Source of the DNA: Oasisia sp. SBJ-2009 | Lineage: Eukaryota; Annelida; Polychaeta; Sabellida; Siboglinidae | Direction of reading: 5' to 3' | Assembly: GCA_964017155.1 (NCBI GenBank) | Contig: OZ024866.1 | Span: 23,526,730 to 23,590,729 of the forward strand | DNA length: 64,000 nucleotides | Shown: in pieces, positions 52,950 to 64,000 of the stretch | Layout: every line of letters starts with the position of its first letter | Position numbering within the stretch: the first letter of the stretch is position 1 | Program-made: the position numbers and the translations under genes | The notes under the pieces: generated by a model | Seen by the model: the letters and a program-made list of their open reading frames with translations, nothing else | The model's database searches: none | What the model was told of the DNA's origin: nothing

Positions 52950-53317
52950 TGGTGTCCTTCGTTAACATACAACTTTGGATATGGTCAATATCGGTGTACA
53001 AATGAACCACTTCTGTCTTCCTGGCGTTTACACAGGAATAGGGAATCCCTTCGTTGGATCTATTCACAAGCAGGTGGCACAATAAATTCCCAATGTTTGT
53101 CTCCCCATTCTAGTGCCCGGTTGCATGACACGCACCCTAGTTAGGCGGTAAAATCACCACTATCTCTCTAGATGTCACCTAGCTGGGCGATCGCTGTTGC
53201 ACAACAGCCACCCGGATGCCGCTCAACCAGGGTATACAGGCACGCGTAAACGATAAGCGGACTGCTGTGTTTTAAGAACAAATCTTCCCAGAATTTATTT
53301 TACCTCTCACAGTTATC

Positions 53318-53551
53318 ATGGCGGAAGCAGTACGACGACAGCGAAATCGTAAGGACAACCTTTCTCATGCTGAGATTGTGGCCTTAATAGAGTTATAGGG
53401 CCAAAGATAAGAACTGTTTCAAGGCCGATTTAAATCAACCTTGTCGAACAGGGACAGAAAAATGGGATGGAATGCTCTGAAGGTAGAAGTCAACGCTCTA
53501 TCGACGATGTTGCGGAATGGTGTGGAGGGCCTAAAGAAAAACTGGCTATAA
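53318..53551 (+). pseudogene. Myb/SANT-like DNA-binding domain, Harbinger-associated
   Basis: One frame reads MAEAVRRQRNRKDNLSHAEI, then ELFQGRFKSTLSNRDRK and GWNALKVEVNALS, ending VEGLKKNW. The order (F/L)S-x-x-E-I near the start, LF-x-G(R/K)F-K-S-x-(L/T), W-x-x-(V/L)...VNA-(V/L) and V-x-x-(L/V)-KK-x-W matches Myb/SANT-like proteins encoded by Harbinger transposons. Two in-frame stops (TAG and TAA, between GGCC repeats near 53396-53410) disable it. About 78 codons survive. Confidence 0.7.
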
Positions 53552-53802
53552 GCTAATTTTTGTGTTTTCTGTTGATAAATATTTAAATAAAAGTGAATTT
53601 AAAATGGCATAACTTTGTTATTTATATAACTGTTAAAATATTATTTCCAGTGTTTTGAAATGCATTGAATGGAGTAAACAAATTGCAATATTCTTTTTTT
53701 CATACTAATTAATAAAGTTAATTAGTTAAAATTAGCTAAATAGTGCACCAAGTTAACATACCAACACATTATAATAATGACCAGCAGAGTTCGTAAATAC
53801 GA

Positions 53803-53879
<77 letters not shown>
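53803..53879. repeat. (TA)n inside the Harbinger-like element
   Basis: About 70 bp of TA, followed by the ATTATGCAGTG flank shared with 7712. Confidence 0.95.
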
Positions 53880-53882
<3 letters not shown>

Positions 53883-54870
53883 GCAGTGTGCATATCCACA
53901 TTGATTATGATAATAAATATATATTAACTAGTCATGTAATAATAACTTAATTAATTAGTTAATAGGTGATGATTAGCTGGTAACCTCGAGAGCAACGTTT
54001 TTTGTAAAATACCAGAATGTCCATGAATATATAGTTATATAAACATGCAATTTGTAAAAGCAATTTAATTGTAGTAAGATATATAATTAATAATTTTGTA
54101 ATATTAATAAATAAATCAATATTCGTATACAGACCAATAAAAAACAAAAGGCCATAATGTCCATGTTTATGAACATAATTACACATATTATGCAATGTGT
54201 AAAATCACTTTAAAAGTAGTTATACACCAACAGGCAGTCTTGATGTCTATATTTGTAAATCTATACATATGTCACTGTGAACTGTATACAATCACATATA
54301 CGGTGGTAATAAATGCAATGTAACAAATCAGTTAATAAAAATAGCAATTAATTTGTCAATATTTAATAATTAGCATGCAACATTGACAGACAGACGTGTA
54401 AGTAAACATCCTTATGTTCATGTTTATGAGGACAGTCGTAGAATTTATACAAACAGTACATGCTGCCATTGACACAACGCGCTGTGAGTAACAAACTGCA
54501 GTTGGGGCTACTTTGAGTTGCCCCAGAAAGTTTGGCCTAAGATGTGATATAACCCAGCTGGGTTAGTGTTATGCAACGGCTCCTACTGGCTAGGTGTCAC
54601 CTATGTGTTATTTACCCTACCTTGGGTGTGATTTGGACTTCTTGGGTGTATCTCATGTAACTGGCCACTGATATTTTGGCCATTGCATTAGCTACACTGT
54701 CAGTGACCTGGACGTACTGATGACATATGCGTAATCACAAACAGCTCTGTTGCCATGAGTTCTCGAGAAGGTCCAATGAGATAAGTGCAAACTGGACCAC
54801 ATTACCACACACATCTACTTCTCGTAGACGTCCAAAGTCCAAAGGTCCAAAATCCCATTGCTGTCAGTAC

Positions 54871-55018
54871 CACAAGTACTGATCCATCACGATCCGTCCA
54901 GTATCAAGCCGCACACATGGAGAGTGTCTGGGATGTCCTCTGTAACAGAGACCTTCCAACCACAAGTACTGATCCATCACGATCCCTCCAGTATCAAGCT
55001 GCACACATGGAGAGTGTC
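54871..55018. repeat. 90-bp tandem duplication
   Basis: CACAAGTACTGATCCATCAC starts at 54871 and again at 54961. Copies 8710-8800 and 23409-23480 have only a single unit. Confidence 0.85.
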
Positions 55019-56633
55019 TTTTGCTTATAGTTGGATGCACCGCTCACTTACTAGTTACATGTGCATAGATGGTTGTAGACTATTCGTCTGCTTGCCTCAA
55101 TCACTACAATTAGCTATCTGCAATATTTGACAATTATGACTTGTTACACAAACTGCTGATGGATGTCAAGTTGATTGATGTGAGGCACCACCTTATGATT
55201 GGACACAGGAATGTCTCCACCGAGCCTGATATATTGCAATCATTTTGGGAACAAAATACAATGATTAAGCGGGTGTAGGGGAGCGTGGGGTATATCCGAA
55301 TAGTCAGGTATAACGAGGATTGCACGGTTAACCTTATGTCGAGTGATATCTGGCGAATAGTTATGTTGTGATAGCCATGGCTTTTATATGAGACACCACT
55401 CTGTCATTTTATGAGAACATGGCAATTTAACTCACGATGTATGCCCATTGTGGAATTTATTTCGTCTTAGCATTAACGATCTTATTGTTTGCATGAATTA
55501 CCTCAATCAAGGCAAATTTTCAGCGTGAGCATGGACCATTTTTGAAGAACATAGGTTGATATAATGGTCAAGATCTGATGCATTATTTTATACAGTTACG
55601 TGTCCGCGGTGGACAATAATATGGTTTTGGACTCACAAATGGTCTCCGGGCATAATCGAATATCGGTTTATTTCCTTACCCGATTATGCCCCAGAATCAT
55701 CATATTATTAAATATCTTCATCATATGGATGATTCACACAAAACTAGAATGTACCTAAAGGCTGAAAGCAAGGGCATGTAAGAAACAGGTGTTTGCCAAA
55801 ACTTGAAAATGATATCAGTATTATGCTAATATAAAGAGTATTCTACTAAGATATGATAACTTGATAACACATAGTAAGATAAGTTAATATAAATATATAT
55901 TAAAATATCACTGAAAAGTTGTAATTCATGAGCCACTAATCGAATCTAAAAAAGGGTTGTTACCTGGTTTAAATGGCATTGTTTTATTCCAATTGACAGG
56001 TTGTTCCAATGGCATATGTTTGTATAAAAGAAGGACGTTTGCCAAGAACTCTTCACTCTCGTAATAACACATGCCAAGTTGCTAACTTTTGTGGGGTAAC
56101 TATGGTGTACCAATTCGATATATGTTCTGAAATATCCTGGTACCATTACATTGATGGTATTTAACATGTTGTCCAATGTTTGTTGTTATACTCTATAATC
56201 AACTGAGACTAAACCAACGGTCTTAAATTCATGAGGTCCGACATGGAATTTAAAGAAACGGACTAGTTTGTTCTGGCTACACTGCATTCTGCAGATAGTA
56301 CCTATCATAGCAGCCAAGTTAGAGTTTGACAATTGAGTACGTTTTATAGAATTTGATGATTGTTATTCATTAATGCGCCCTTGCTCATCGTTTTATTGCA
56401 TTGCATTGCATTGTTCATGTGTTTTGGTAGCACCTAAGATCATTAGGCACTCGGAACCTAATGATTTTGACCACATCCAGCAGTTTTTAAGAACGCCATC
56501 CATCTCGCTGTCTCTGTGCAAATAGATACAGTGTCATATATCAATGAGTGTGTGATGGAGGTGTTACTTAAGACTAATCATTGTAGTACTTTTCCCCACA
56601 ACAAACTCCATCAATGCATGTCTTATGTTGCAG

Positions 56634-56717
56634 TTTGGACGAATGTGGGATTAGAAACGATGGGATGATGGCACTGTCCAAAGCGCTAGCTCATTGCCCC
56701 AAAGTAGAACAACTTAG
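56634..56717 (+). CDS. LRR exon A8 in dispersed module
   Basis: Same nucleotide sequence as A3-A5, with the same acceptor and donor, in a module copy about 19 kb downstream of the tandem array. The identity points to recent copying or conversion between the two places. Confidence 0.84.
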
Positions 56718-57025
56718 GTGAGTTAGCATTTTTTGTATAATAAATGCAATATATGTTCATTGATGTACAATTTGTTGAATACATTTGTAGACATTGGTTT
56801 ATTTTTTGTCATTATCGTAATGGTTAGTCTAAATGTCTCTGGCAATTACGTCTTCTATTTGTTATGTTCCATTATAATTATAGTAGATTTGTTTACCTAT
56901 TGATATATTGAATGTATTATGTGTGTTGCTCAATAGAAAATAAATAATTGAATTGAATATTTATTTCATGGAGACTAGTATTTCCTCTTACCTTTGCCGT
57001 TATTGACACCATTCCAAATATACAG

Positions 57026-57112
57026 GTTGAGATCCAATGCACTGGATGATCCCGATGTCGCCAACGCTCTCGCTCAATCGATCGCGCATATGACGCAATT
57101 ACAGATCTTGGA
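57026..57112 (+). CDS. LRR exon B8 in dispersed module
   Basis: Matches B3-B5 except for four bases near its 3' end, which change Glu to Ala, His to Gln and Asn to Ile and add one silent change. It ends HMTQLQIL. Splice sites are intact (TACAG and GTGAGT). Confidence 0.84.
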
Positions 57113-57598
57113 GTGAGTACTTCATCAACATAGTTCATATTGGCTGGTATTCTGCAATTAATATTGTGTGGTTACTATTTTTAATTGTGCTGATGTGAAG
57201 GATGTTTTCATGTTGGTAGATGTATGATTTTCACAACACACGGGCAACAGGACAAAAATAATACTTTAACTAGGTGTAGAATAATACAGAAAAGACACAT
57301 AATACCAGAGGATATACAAAATAAAATCATGTATTGTTCATTTGTGCACTCAAAGAAACTAACTGATATCACTCGCCATGCACCGTGCCGTGTTCTGATA
57401 GCTCCCATATCTCAGGCACCAGTGAGAATCTATCATTTATATTTTGTATGGATGTTTCTTGGGGCACTGCCAAGTAATAAAATTAATAAATATTTGATTG
57501 CCTCATTTTAAAAGGCTCCCTTTCTAGAGTCCTAGGACCCCAGAACTAGTATAATTTTACAGTTTGCCTATTTGTTTTGAAACATGTAATGTAACTAC

Positions 57599-58870
57599 TA
57601 ACAAATTACATGCAACCATGAGAAAACGTTGCCCGGAATAGAACTTTCCTTATCCCAAAGACACGTTGTTTGCAACATGAAATGCTCATAAGCCGCCGCT
57701 GCATGCAATTTTATATTTACACTAGGTGGCTGCAACAGGGTTGCATGCAACTGTTCCTCACGCTGCATTTACCCGCATTGAATATTGTAAATCTGCATCT
57801 AGGGACACCCTCAATTTGTGGTCATTTTATCTCATTTATTACAGTGAAGGTGGGAATGTAATTATTCCAATTCCGACAATGATGTCGGGAGATGGAGGCC
57901 TGTTGTCAACATATTAACTCTCAGGACATTCTTGGTAATTCCCCATTTCACTATTGTGACAGTAAACAATCATTATTGAGTGTAATATCTATGATGAGAG
58001 GGTTTTGTCCAATTGGCTTATGTCATCAAGGGTGTATGTCTTTTCACCTCAATAGGGTTTTGTCCGCACACCCATAGACAAAAACACAAATGTTTTGTTT
58101 GTTTCTTTCATACTAAAACATAATCAGATATTATTCTATCTACTATCTCAGGTTTATGTCACAAAACCATTACTCTCCTTGAGTGCCATCGGGCTTAGAC
58201 ACACCAGGTACGATTTATGGCTCCATCCCTAGCGTACACAGACAGGTCTCTGTGGAACAGATCCTATCATGTTTTTATCTGAAGGATCTCTCAATATACT
58301 ACTGATCTCATCTAGCTACGACAAATAGCGGCTGCAGAGTACATGCTGTCACCAACAGAAGGCCATGGTATTGAGCCTTGTCTGTAGCCCACCTTCCATT
58401 CATCTACATTATCCACCTGTATCTTCCTGAATCATGCCTGGGTACTGCCCACACCTATTTCCTTTTTACCTTGCATCTGTTAATTTTACATTCTTTTCAT
58501 TCTTATTATCAGCAATATCTTACTTGAATGGTTAATGACTGATACAGTTGTGCAGTTGGAATACAACTGATGGTGTCTTTTCTTCGGTAATGGAAATTGG
58601 CCAATTTCGTGTCATCCATGAAATAATATTATTTAATATAATAGTGTTGTCTGGGAAGTAATTGTGCCATGCCACATATATGTCTGCTGCTAACTCACTA
58701 TGTACCCTACAGGCTACAGGCGGTTCCTCCCCACCCCACCGGTGAAGCAGGACATTCCCTGCCTACTGTGGGCTGTGGGCTCCTCGCCTGATTGTTCCCT
58801 GATAGCAGTGTCAGGGGCTGCGTTAATACCCCAGTAGATTCCTGTTATACTGGACAGTTACTTGTTTGCA
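57599..58870. repeat. Mosaic of P-like paralogues
   Basis: The left part (to about 58420) matches 10926-11740 and the right part matches 13850-14390. Pieces that lie about 2 kb apart in the first half of the window are joined here. This segment sits just upstream of exon A9. Confidence 0.75.
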
Positions 58871-58924
58871 TGTTTCATAATCCTAAGACCTTCCATGTAG
58901 ACGAATGAATGTTTTGTATTGTAG

Positions 58925-59008
58925 TTTAGAATCATGTGCCGTTGGATCTGATGGGATGGTGCCACTGGCCACAGCACTTTCTCATTGCCCAAAGGTTGAA
59001 GTACTCTG
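58925..59008 (+). CDS. LRR exon A9 (28 codons)
   Basis: Counterpart of A6 in the next 18.9-kb unit. It reads LESCAVGSDGMVPLATAL and ends HCPKVEVL. Acceptor TTGTAG, donor GTGAGC, frame open. Confidence 0.84.
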
Positions 59009-59245
59009 GTGAGCAAAACGTGTATTACATAATATAATTGTTTACATATCAATGTAACATTACGTGTTGTTTATTATAACAATAGTGATCATTTTTCAAT
59101 ATTTATTTTTGCAATGAGGTATTTCAGATATTGTGTTCTATTACATTTTGTAGTGTGGAACAAATTAGATTAATGTTGTGTGTCACGTATGAAGCTTTGT
59201 AATTCCGTTGACTTGCTATTAATAAAAAGTAATCCAAATGCACAG

Positions 59246-59332
59246 GTTGAAAGACAACTCACTAAGAAACCCGGAAGCAGCTAGAGCCATCGCAATCGCC
59301 ATTCAGCAGATGCCGTTTTTGCAGAAATTGGT
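59246..59332 (+). CDS. LRR exon B9 (29 codons)
   Basis: Counterpart of B6. It reads LKDNSLRNPEAARAIAIA and ends QMPFLQKL; its terminal GT is completed as Val by any next base. Compared with B6 it shows Thr to Asn, Leu to Ile, Thr to Pro, Cys to Phe and Lys to Gln. It is the last LRR exon in the window; block Q and block P follow without further exons. Confidence 0.84.
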
Positions 59333-61373
59333 GTGAGTACATCATTAACATACTTGACTGGTAATACTCAACTAATCTTGTGTGAGCACCTTTTTGATAT
59401 TGAGAATGGGTGTACGAGTGACATTTAATTAAGTCAGTAGGACATCATTTTAATACATTTGTAGACTAAATCAATATTAAACGCAACATTTTGGACGGCA
59501 TACATTTTGTTAATATTTACAGTGTGATTTTTATGCATATATGTTGAGTGTTTAATTAACAGAGACTGATTTTATTTGTCCATTACCAAAAACTAACTGT
59601 CCGATAACTGGCACATTCAACCCTACAATATTAAACTGCCATTAACTAGTTGTTCTGGTTCGTTGTGTTAGCTTACACTGACATTCTTTCTCTGCCTACG
59701 TTTTCTTCCACTGGGCTCACTGTCTAATTGTCCACTGACAGACCTGTCGGGGCTGTGTCAATAACCCAGTAGATTCCTGTTAAACTAGACACTTGCCTGT
59801 TTGTATGTTTAAGGTCTAGTCGATTTATGTGCTTGCGTTTCAAAATACCATATTTGGTCTATTACACGTACATGCCCAAATAACTGTACACCCTCTTTTT
59901 AGCAGCGTCTGCCACCCTGGCAGCGTTCTCTAAATCCCAACATTATTGGTTGCATAATTATCAGTTAATTTCCACCGTGTCACACCAGATTCAAAGTTCA
60001 GTGGAGGTCAAGAGTTTCACCTAAGTTAGGTAGCAGTTACCGCGGCCTAAGACAGCGATATGATTTGAAGATGCATCCAGACGCACTACTTTTTGGCGTG
60101 TCTTCGCGGTGATCCAAAACGGTTCACTGGGGCGATGGTTCCATGCCACTATACGTGTTTGCCACACTTAGTAGTTGCGTTGTTCCTACGGTTGGTGACT
60201 TGGCATGAAACGTCTTTCACCATTGCATGTTTCTGTTTCGGCCTTGCAGCATGACACGACCCAGCACCTTACTGTTTGTCGCAATTATTTATGTAAGTGT
60301 TGTGCTGAGGAGCCGGTCACTCTTTCTAAGCGACAAGTGGCGATCCATGTGATCAACATTGTTGAAAAAACAAAATTAAAGAAGTAATGCACAATAAATA
60401 TGTATTTGAATGGACGTTTCTAAGGACAGCTCCATGCCTCCTGCAAAAGCAAATTGTTCTTATTTGCTCTGTCCTGCTTAGAATCAATTATATATTCACA
60501 TTGTATATTCCAGGAGTTGTGTATTCGCCTACCCTGTCAACCGTGTATGGACTCTGTCTAACTTGTAACTGAGCTGTTATTAGTGACTATCTTACGCTGA
60601 TGTCAACAACACATTATATCCATGTTACACTGAAACGTTGCGAGCAGTTTACACGTTTAGACTAAAAATGTCCAGTGAAGAGAGTAATATGAACATTAAT
60701 AGGGTAGGTTAGTTGAAATGTACGTTTTTTATTCATGTACATGCCAAATAGCATGATAATTACTAATAGTAATAACAGTTTTGATAATATGTGGATAACA
60801 TTTACAAATAATTTTGTTTTTGAAGTTACATGTTCAATGTATCTGTGACACTTGACAGCATTTTTTATTTCTATCAATAGAACCTGTGTCCAGAGATAGC
60901 TAGAGCAGTGTAAAGGCATATTGGCATATTGTACTTAACTGGGTAATCATAATAAGCTTTTCGCTTAGTAATGCTGCACAATAAATTTTGTATTTGAACA
61001 AATCGTTCTGGAGACCATTGCCACCCAGACTGCAATTGTATTGGAGTTGCGCTTATTTTATTTCAAGTTTTATTAGTACTATGTTGTCTCAATTTATATT
61101 CATGTAATGCCACTATTATTCACCAAAGGAATAATCCTTTATAATTCAAAGGAATTCAGGGACTCTTGGCGCGGTTTTAGTTCTTGGGTAGTACCACAAG
61201 TTCCCTCTGTTTGTCTCCTCCATTCCTGATCCACCTACCACTGGATTATATACACTGTCAATAAGCTGGAACGTCTGTGCCCATTAGCTATATACTTACC
61301 CACCATCAGCTCTGTAGCCTCGACTTCTCGAGAAAGTTCAACAAAACCAGTGCAAAGTGATCCTCATTACCCC

Positions 61374-61374
<1 letters not shown>

Positions 61375-61426
<52 letters not shown>

Positions 61427-61434
61427 TCTGCTGC
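61375..61434. repeat. (CTG)20 trinucleotide repeat in block Q copy 2
   Basis: 20 units with two interruptions (GTT and TTC), at the same place as the array at 42475. Confidence 0.95.
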
Positions 61435-61728
61435 CTCTTGCGCCTCCACATCTCAGCACTCTGGTAGTCTGTGAGACCAAGTGGATGATCTTGTGTGCTT
61501 GGTTTAGCACACAGCAGATTAAACCACTTTCAGCTACTGCGATTCTCGTCTTGAATACATCAATTGCATTCTGATCTCTCTGGGCTGGCTGAGTGGAACA
61601 GAAGTTGATATATCCATCTTGACTAAAAATCCCTGATGACATGTTCTATTGCTGCCTGCATTCACACACTTTAGCTGTGACAATTATAAATGAATAAATA
61701 AATAGTATTGCTTTAAAATAGATATCTT

Positions 61729-61733
<5 letters not shown>

Positions 61734-61799
<66 letters not shown>
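61734..61799. repeat. (TA)n in block Q copy 2
   Basis: Shorter, uninterrupted version of the run at 42838. Confidence 0.95.
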
Positions 61800-61804
<5 letters not shown>

Positions 61805-62035
61805 GAATAAATACAAATAAATATTGACTTAAACAAAGTATTGTATACTTATTGTGTTAAGCCTAATAAAATCATAAAAGGGATTAAACGATAACAATAT
61901 AACTAGGATTATTGTAATTTTTAAAAGTTGAGAATTATAGATAATTGGATTTAGGTTGTACTGATTAATTTTTGGTGATGCGGATAAAACTGTTTAATGT
62001 TTTTCCTTTCTTTACCCTAATGGCCCTGGGTCTCC

Positions 62036-64000
62036 TTCCTGACGATAGCATATTATTATATTGAGACAGGATGTGACACAAATCATGCACCATTTCTAAA
62101 TAATGTATCTTTTTTCTTAACTCATTCTGCTGATTTAGTCCAGTATATCTCAATCTCACAACTTTACTGCCTTTATGAACAATACTGTTAACAATTCTTT
62201 CATTCAAACATTGAATTAGTAATGCTTAGTTAATATAATATTGAATCACTATAGTTTGGTTGTACAAATGAGATTACCACCATTTACATTGTTTGTATAC
62301 ATTCATCATCAACATTTATTATTGTTCAAAATGTGAATATGCTGCATATAACAATACGTTAATAAACTGATTGTGGTTTATTGGCACTGCTTAATGAATT
62401 GACACCGAGATGGCGCCACCTAACTTGGTACATTGACAGCATTTTGGGAAACAAACAAAATACAGTGATTAAAAGGTGTACACTTGTTACAGGAACACAT
62501 ATTTTAAAACGCACTTGTGAAATATTTACTGGTGTACTGTATGTTAGTTGTTGGAAGACGACATAATGAGAGCAGGGAGAAGAATGGTAGACACAATAGC
62601 ATATTTGAGACATTTATCATCACTGGTCAGTTGCTACATATTCCATACAAGACAACGATAATGGTTATGGGGTATGGTGGAGAAATCTGTGCTCATTAAA
62701 CCTAAGTTAGCTAGCAGTTACCGCTGCCTCGGCCAGCGTTAATGTTTTGAACCCACTTCCAGACGTACCACTGTTGGTGCGTCTTCAGGATGATCCAATA
62801 CGGTTCACTGGACTGACGATTCCATAACACTGTGCGTGTCACGTTTTTCCTACCGTTGGTGACTTGGCACAAAGCGTCCTTCACAATTGCACGCTGCTGT
62901 GGCGGCCTAGCAGCATGACACGAACACTGCATCATACTCGTCATCATGGTCTTCTTCTCAGTTTTATGATCAGACGCCGGTCACACTGTCTGAACGACAA
63001 GTGGCAATACATGTGACAAACTATGTTCAAAAAACAATATTGACTGTGTCTTGGGTGGTAGCTCTTCACGGACCCGGTTACACAGTCAGCTGCCATACTG
63101 CCACAGGAACAAAGTGATACAATGTGACATGTGGATCTCATATGGGGATTTCTGCATGATAAGTTTCCTGCACGAGGCAATCCCGCCACAAATGCATCAG
63201 GACCCACAACCCTTCCATTGGGGAAATCAGCAGTGGGACTAAGCCCTATATAGGGGCCAATCACATATTATCACAGGAGGAAAGGGTGAATCTCATCATT
63301 ATACCATTGGTCTCTTCGTCATTCTTTTGAGGATCTCCCAAGTAGGTTGCAGTTGTGATAAAAGCTTGCCAGTCAGCATTGAGGGTTGCACCCTATATAA
63401 GGTCGCATCATATCTGGCCAGTCCTTGACCCTCACGTCCTGGTCCAGCATAGATTAAAACTGCACTGCAACACCAGCCAACTGTGTCTCTCCACGCTTGG
63501 AATTGCAACCCTTTTTGGCCACTAGGGGGTGTTTCGTTGGTGGTCGTAGAGGAACGGTACTCTGCATCTCACACTCTGTGATCACCGATTGGTGCGAACA
63601 TTGTACAACCATCGATTCTGGGTTCTACATGATACCCCAACAGGTCGACAAGTGTCCTCCTTTACTTACAGGGAAGGTGGTAATGCGATTATCCCAGTTT
63701 TGTGATGTGTGTAGCCGACAGTGGTGAAACAAATGGGTGTACACTTTTTTATTTATTTTTTTTTTTGTTTCTGTTAGTGGGAATGTCCTCCTGTAACATG
63801 TATCGTTTCATAATTTGTGGATTCGGATCTTCTTGTGAAATAGGGCGTTTACTCTTTGTTCTTTTCAGACCAAGATACTAAACAGTTACAGTTCCATCGA
63901 ATGTCTTAGGTTGAAGTCACAATATCATTACACGCCATGAGTCCCACGGTTTGATGTACCAGATAGCATTAATGGTTGCGTCCTTGGCGCCCAAAGACAG
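62036..64000. repeat. Block P, copy 3 (runs off the window)
   Basis: Matches 1-1990 and 43155-45150. The first ~1 kb is visibly more divergent (substitutions and small indels, including a ~13-bp loss near 62840). The rest is almost identical to the other two copies. Confidence 0.92.

Larger units (their letters stand above)
53114..54583. mobile_element. Harbinger-like DNA transposon remnant
   Basis: The left end TGCCCGGTTGCATGACAC and the right end (inverse: GAGCCGTTGCATAACAC here, GAGCGGTTGCATGACAC in the 8418 copy) form short inverted termini. TAG precedes the left end and TAC follows the right end, compatible with a 3-bp target duplication that has mutated. Inside is a decayed Myb/SANT-like frame, the usual companion of a Harbinger transposase. 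No transposase is left, and a (TA)n sits at 53803-53879. Confidence 0.5.
55375..57598. repeat. Dispersed copy of the 3.28-kb module
   Basis: Collinear with about 29782-32004, covering the end of one tandem unit and the start of the next. It was therefore copied from, or gave rise to, a tandem arrangement. It contains intact exons at 56634 and 57026. At 57598 it stops and P-like sequence begins. Confidence 0.9.
59560..62035. repeat. Block Q, copy 2
   Basis: Second near-identical copy of block Q, again followed by block P. It shows that exon pair + Q + P is a repeating order with a spacing of about 18.9 kb. No gene is seen in it. Confidence 0.9.

Overview
The window is AT-rich, intron-dominated nuclear DNA from an animal, most likely an invertebrate. 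Support comes from multi-exon leucine-rich-repeat (LRR) coding units with GT/AG splice sites, CR1-like, Penelope-like, pogo-like and Harbinger-like transposon remnants, long (TA)n tracts and large segmental duplications. I cannot name the species. There are no bacterial features, and most long open frames are artefacts of microsatellites or of recently duplicated non-coding DNA. The only coding sequence with clear constraint is a set of 16 intact LRR exons plus two broken ones. All lie on the + strand between 16757 and 59332. They alternate between an 84-bp A type (28 codons) and an 87-bp B type (29 codons), and every exon is bounded by phase-2 introns. Repeats of alternating 28 and 29 residues are the ribonuclease-inhibitor LRR class used in NOD-like (NACHT-LRR) receptors. 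No NACHT, death-fold or other effector domain is visible, so the receptor assignment is inference and the gene ends lie outside the window. Layout: 1-7603 is block P copy 1, with a pogo-like element at 3201-4393 and a 5' part of an unidentified ORF. 7604-9150 is a (TA)n joined to the right half of a Harbinger-like element. 9420-16430 holds older P-like paralogues and minisatellites. 16430-21111 carries the first two LRR exon pairs, nested palindromes, a MITE built from 52-bp CRE-like palindromes, and pentanucleotide arrays. 21112-25090 contains a broken CR1-like retrotransposon and the second arm of a ~400-bp inverted repeat. 25400-28415 holds a GC-rich ORF fragment, a diverged block Q and a Penelope fragment. 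28416-39616 is a 3.28-kb tandem array (3.4 copies), each full copy with one A+B exon pair. 40015-40421 is another exon pair. 40640-43154 is block Q and 43155-50744 is block P copy 2. 50800-55370 holds a decayed exon module and a Harbinger-like element with a Myb/SANT pseudogene. 55375-57598 is a dispersed copy of the 3.28-kb module. 58870-64000 repeats the exon pair, block Q and block P, giving a larger unit of about 18.9 kb. How the parts work together (inference): whole exon-plus-intron modules have been copied at two nested scales. Because every exon is symmetrical (phase 2 to phase 2) and copied as an A+B pair, extra modules lengthen the LRR array without breaking frame or A/B register. 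The three tandem pairs are identical, while older or dispersed pairs differ by several amino acids, mostly in the B exon. The locus looks like an actively expanding and diversifying LRR array.
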